A program made the translations under genes and the position numbers. A stretch of DNA of 64,000 nt from Roseibacillus persicicus (GTDB lineage: Bacteria > Verrucomicrobiota > Verrucomicrobiia > Verrucomicrobiales > Akkermansiaceae): positions 62,001 to 126,000 of the forward strand of contig NZ_BMXI01000014.1 in the NCBI RefSeq assembly GCF_014651675.1. The letters are read 5' to 3'. Below the pieces are notes generated by a model. It ran no database searches, had not been told where the DNA came from, and saw only the letters and a program-made list of their open reading frames with translations. Each line of letters opens with the position of its first letter. Positions within the stretch are counted from its first letter, which is position 1. Positions 63,554-64,000 of this stretch are shown here, in pieces.

Positions 63554-64000
63554 TTATTCGACGGTGATCCGAATGAGCGGAGACTCGCCGGGAGTGGTCG
63601 CCAAGGGGGCATCTTCGTTGGGGACGGGAGGGAGTTCGTCCTGTGCCTGACCCTCGTTCCCAGCGTTCTCTTCGGGAGCTTCTTCCGGGGATGATTCTGT
63701 TTCAGTTCCTTCTGCTGCCTCCGCAGGCACGTCGGGTAGGGACTCCGGGATGAGTTCGTCTTCGCCCTCGCGGTTGGCATTCCAGTCGGTGGCAATGACT
63801 TTCAGGATTTCGAGACGGGCAGGTTTTTTATTTTCGAGGTCTTCCTTTTCGATGCGCTTGACCTGTAAGACAGCGCGAATGGCTGGCTTGCCCTTGTGTT
63901 TCAGCTCGGTTTGTTCCAGCGCTGTGGTGAGGGTTTTGAATTCCTCGGAATCTCTGCGAACTACGGCAAAGGCCACAACCTCCTCGGTGAAGTTATGCAA
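63554..64000 (-). CDS. C-terminal part of an unknown protein (5' end outside window)
   Basis: The frame is open at the right edge; the only initiator-like codon is TTG at the boundary, so the start is probably beyond it. 148 residues are visible: about 75 residues of mixed alpha/beta character, then an acidic Glu/Pro-rich tail of about 60 residues, ending SPLIRITVE. I do not recognise a family. It lies 41 bases upstream of the secreted protein gene on the same strand and could be cotranscribed. Confidence 0.55.
   Translation of the reverse strand: MHNFTEEVVAFAVVRRDSEEFKTLTTALEQTELKHKGKPAIRAVLQVKRIEKEDLENKKPARLEILKVIATDWNANREGEDELIPESLPDVPAEAAEGTETESSPEEAPEENAGNEGQAQDELPPVPNEDAPLATTPGESPLIRITVE

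Overview
The window looks like a chromosomal stretch from a Gram-negative member of the Verrucomicrobiota. The main pointers are a Verru_Chthon-cassette-type pseudopilin-like protein, a PEP-CTERM surface protein, several long secreted proteins with lectin-like and Calx-beta modules, few Shine-Dalgarno sites, and abundant intergenic palindromes of the kind common in that phylum. No rRNA, tRNA, CRISPR array or intact transposon was recognised.

Layout. 1-2.7 kb: the 3' end of rpsA with its terminator, then a divergent sigma-like gene and a membrane-anchored partner. 3.3-30 kb: one large exopolysaccharide locus. It holds the export machinery (beta-barrel protein, Wza, Wzc), nucleotide-sugar enzymes (GDP-mannose dehydratase, GDP-fucose synthase, UDP-glucose dehydrogenase), and a low-GC core with a sulfotransferase, a Wzx-like flippase, a Wzy-like polymerase, glycosyltransferases and a WcaF-like acetyltransferase. 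Next come a VanZ/WcaI-like fusion, a small secreted protein, a WbaP-type initiating transferase, a PEP-CTERM protein and an O-antigen-ligase-like protein. A glycosyltransferase and an epimerase lie on the opposite strand. Together these predict a fucose- and uronate-containing, possibly sulfated polysaccharide built on undecaprenyl phosphate and exported by a Wzx/Wzy/Wza/Wzc route.

30.4-41.7 kb: a 1960-residue modular secreted protein, a tandem array with a 389-bp period, and the Verru_Chthon-type protein A. 41.8-50.5 kb: secreted hydrolases and enzymes (glycerophosphodiesterase, metallophosphoesterase-LamG, esterase), a HupE/UreJ-type membrane protein, an archaemetzincin-like protease, a lipoprotein, a MarR regulator and PgeF. 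50.9-52.9 kb: an ECF sigma factor with a membrane partner that looks like a YfbK-type protein lacking its VWA domain. 52.9-64 kb: a CbiX chelatase operon, GH16, a lipoate-ligase relative, alaS, an entericidin-like lipoprotein, tilS and small membrane or secreted proteins.

The most unusual theme is repetitive DNA. Period-7 mosaics bracket a four-helix-bundle gene between gmd and fcl. Related mosaics and palindromes sit in frame inside a glycosyltransferase gene, and another palindrome sits in frame inside alaS. The 389-bp array is a separate repeat system. Start sites were chosen from signal peptides, family N-termini and gene spacing, because clear ribosome binding sites are rare here.
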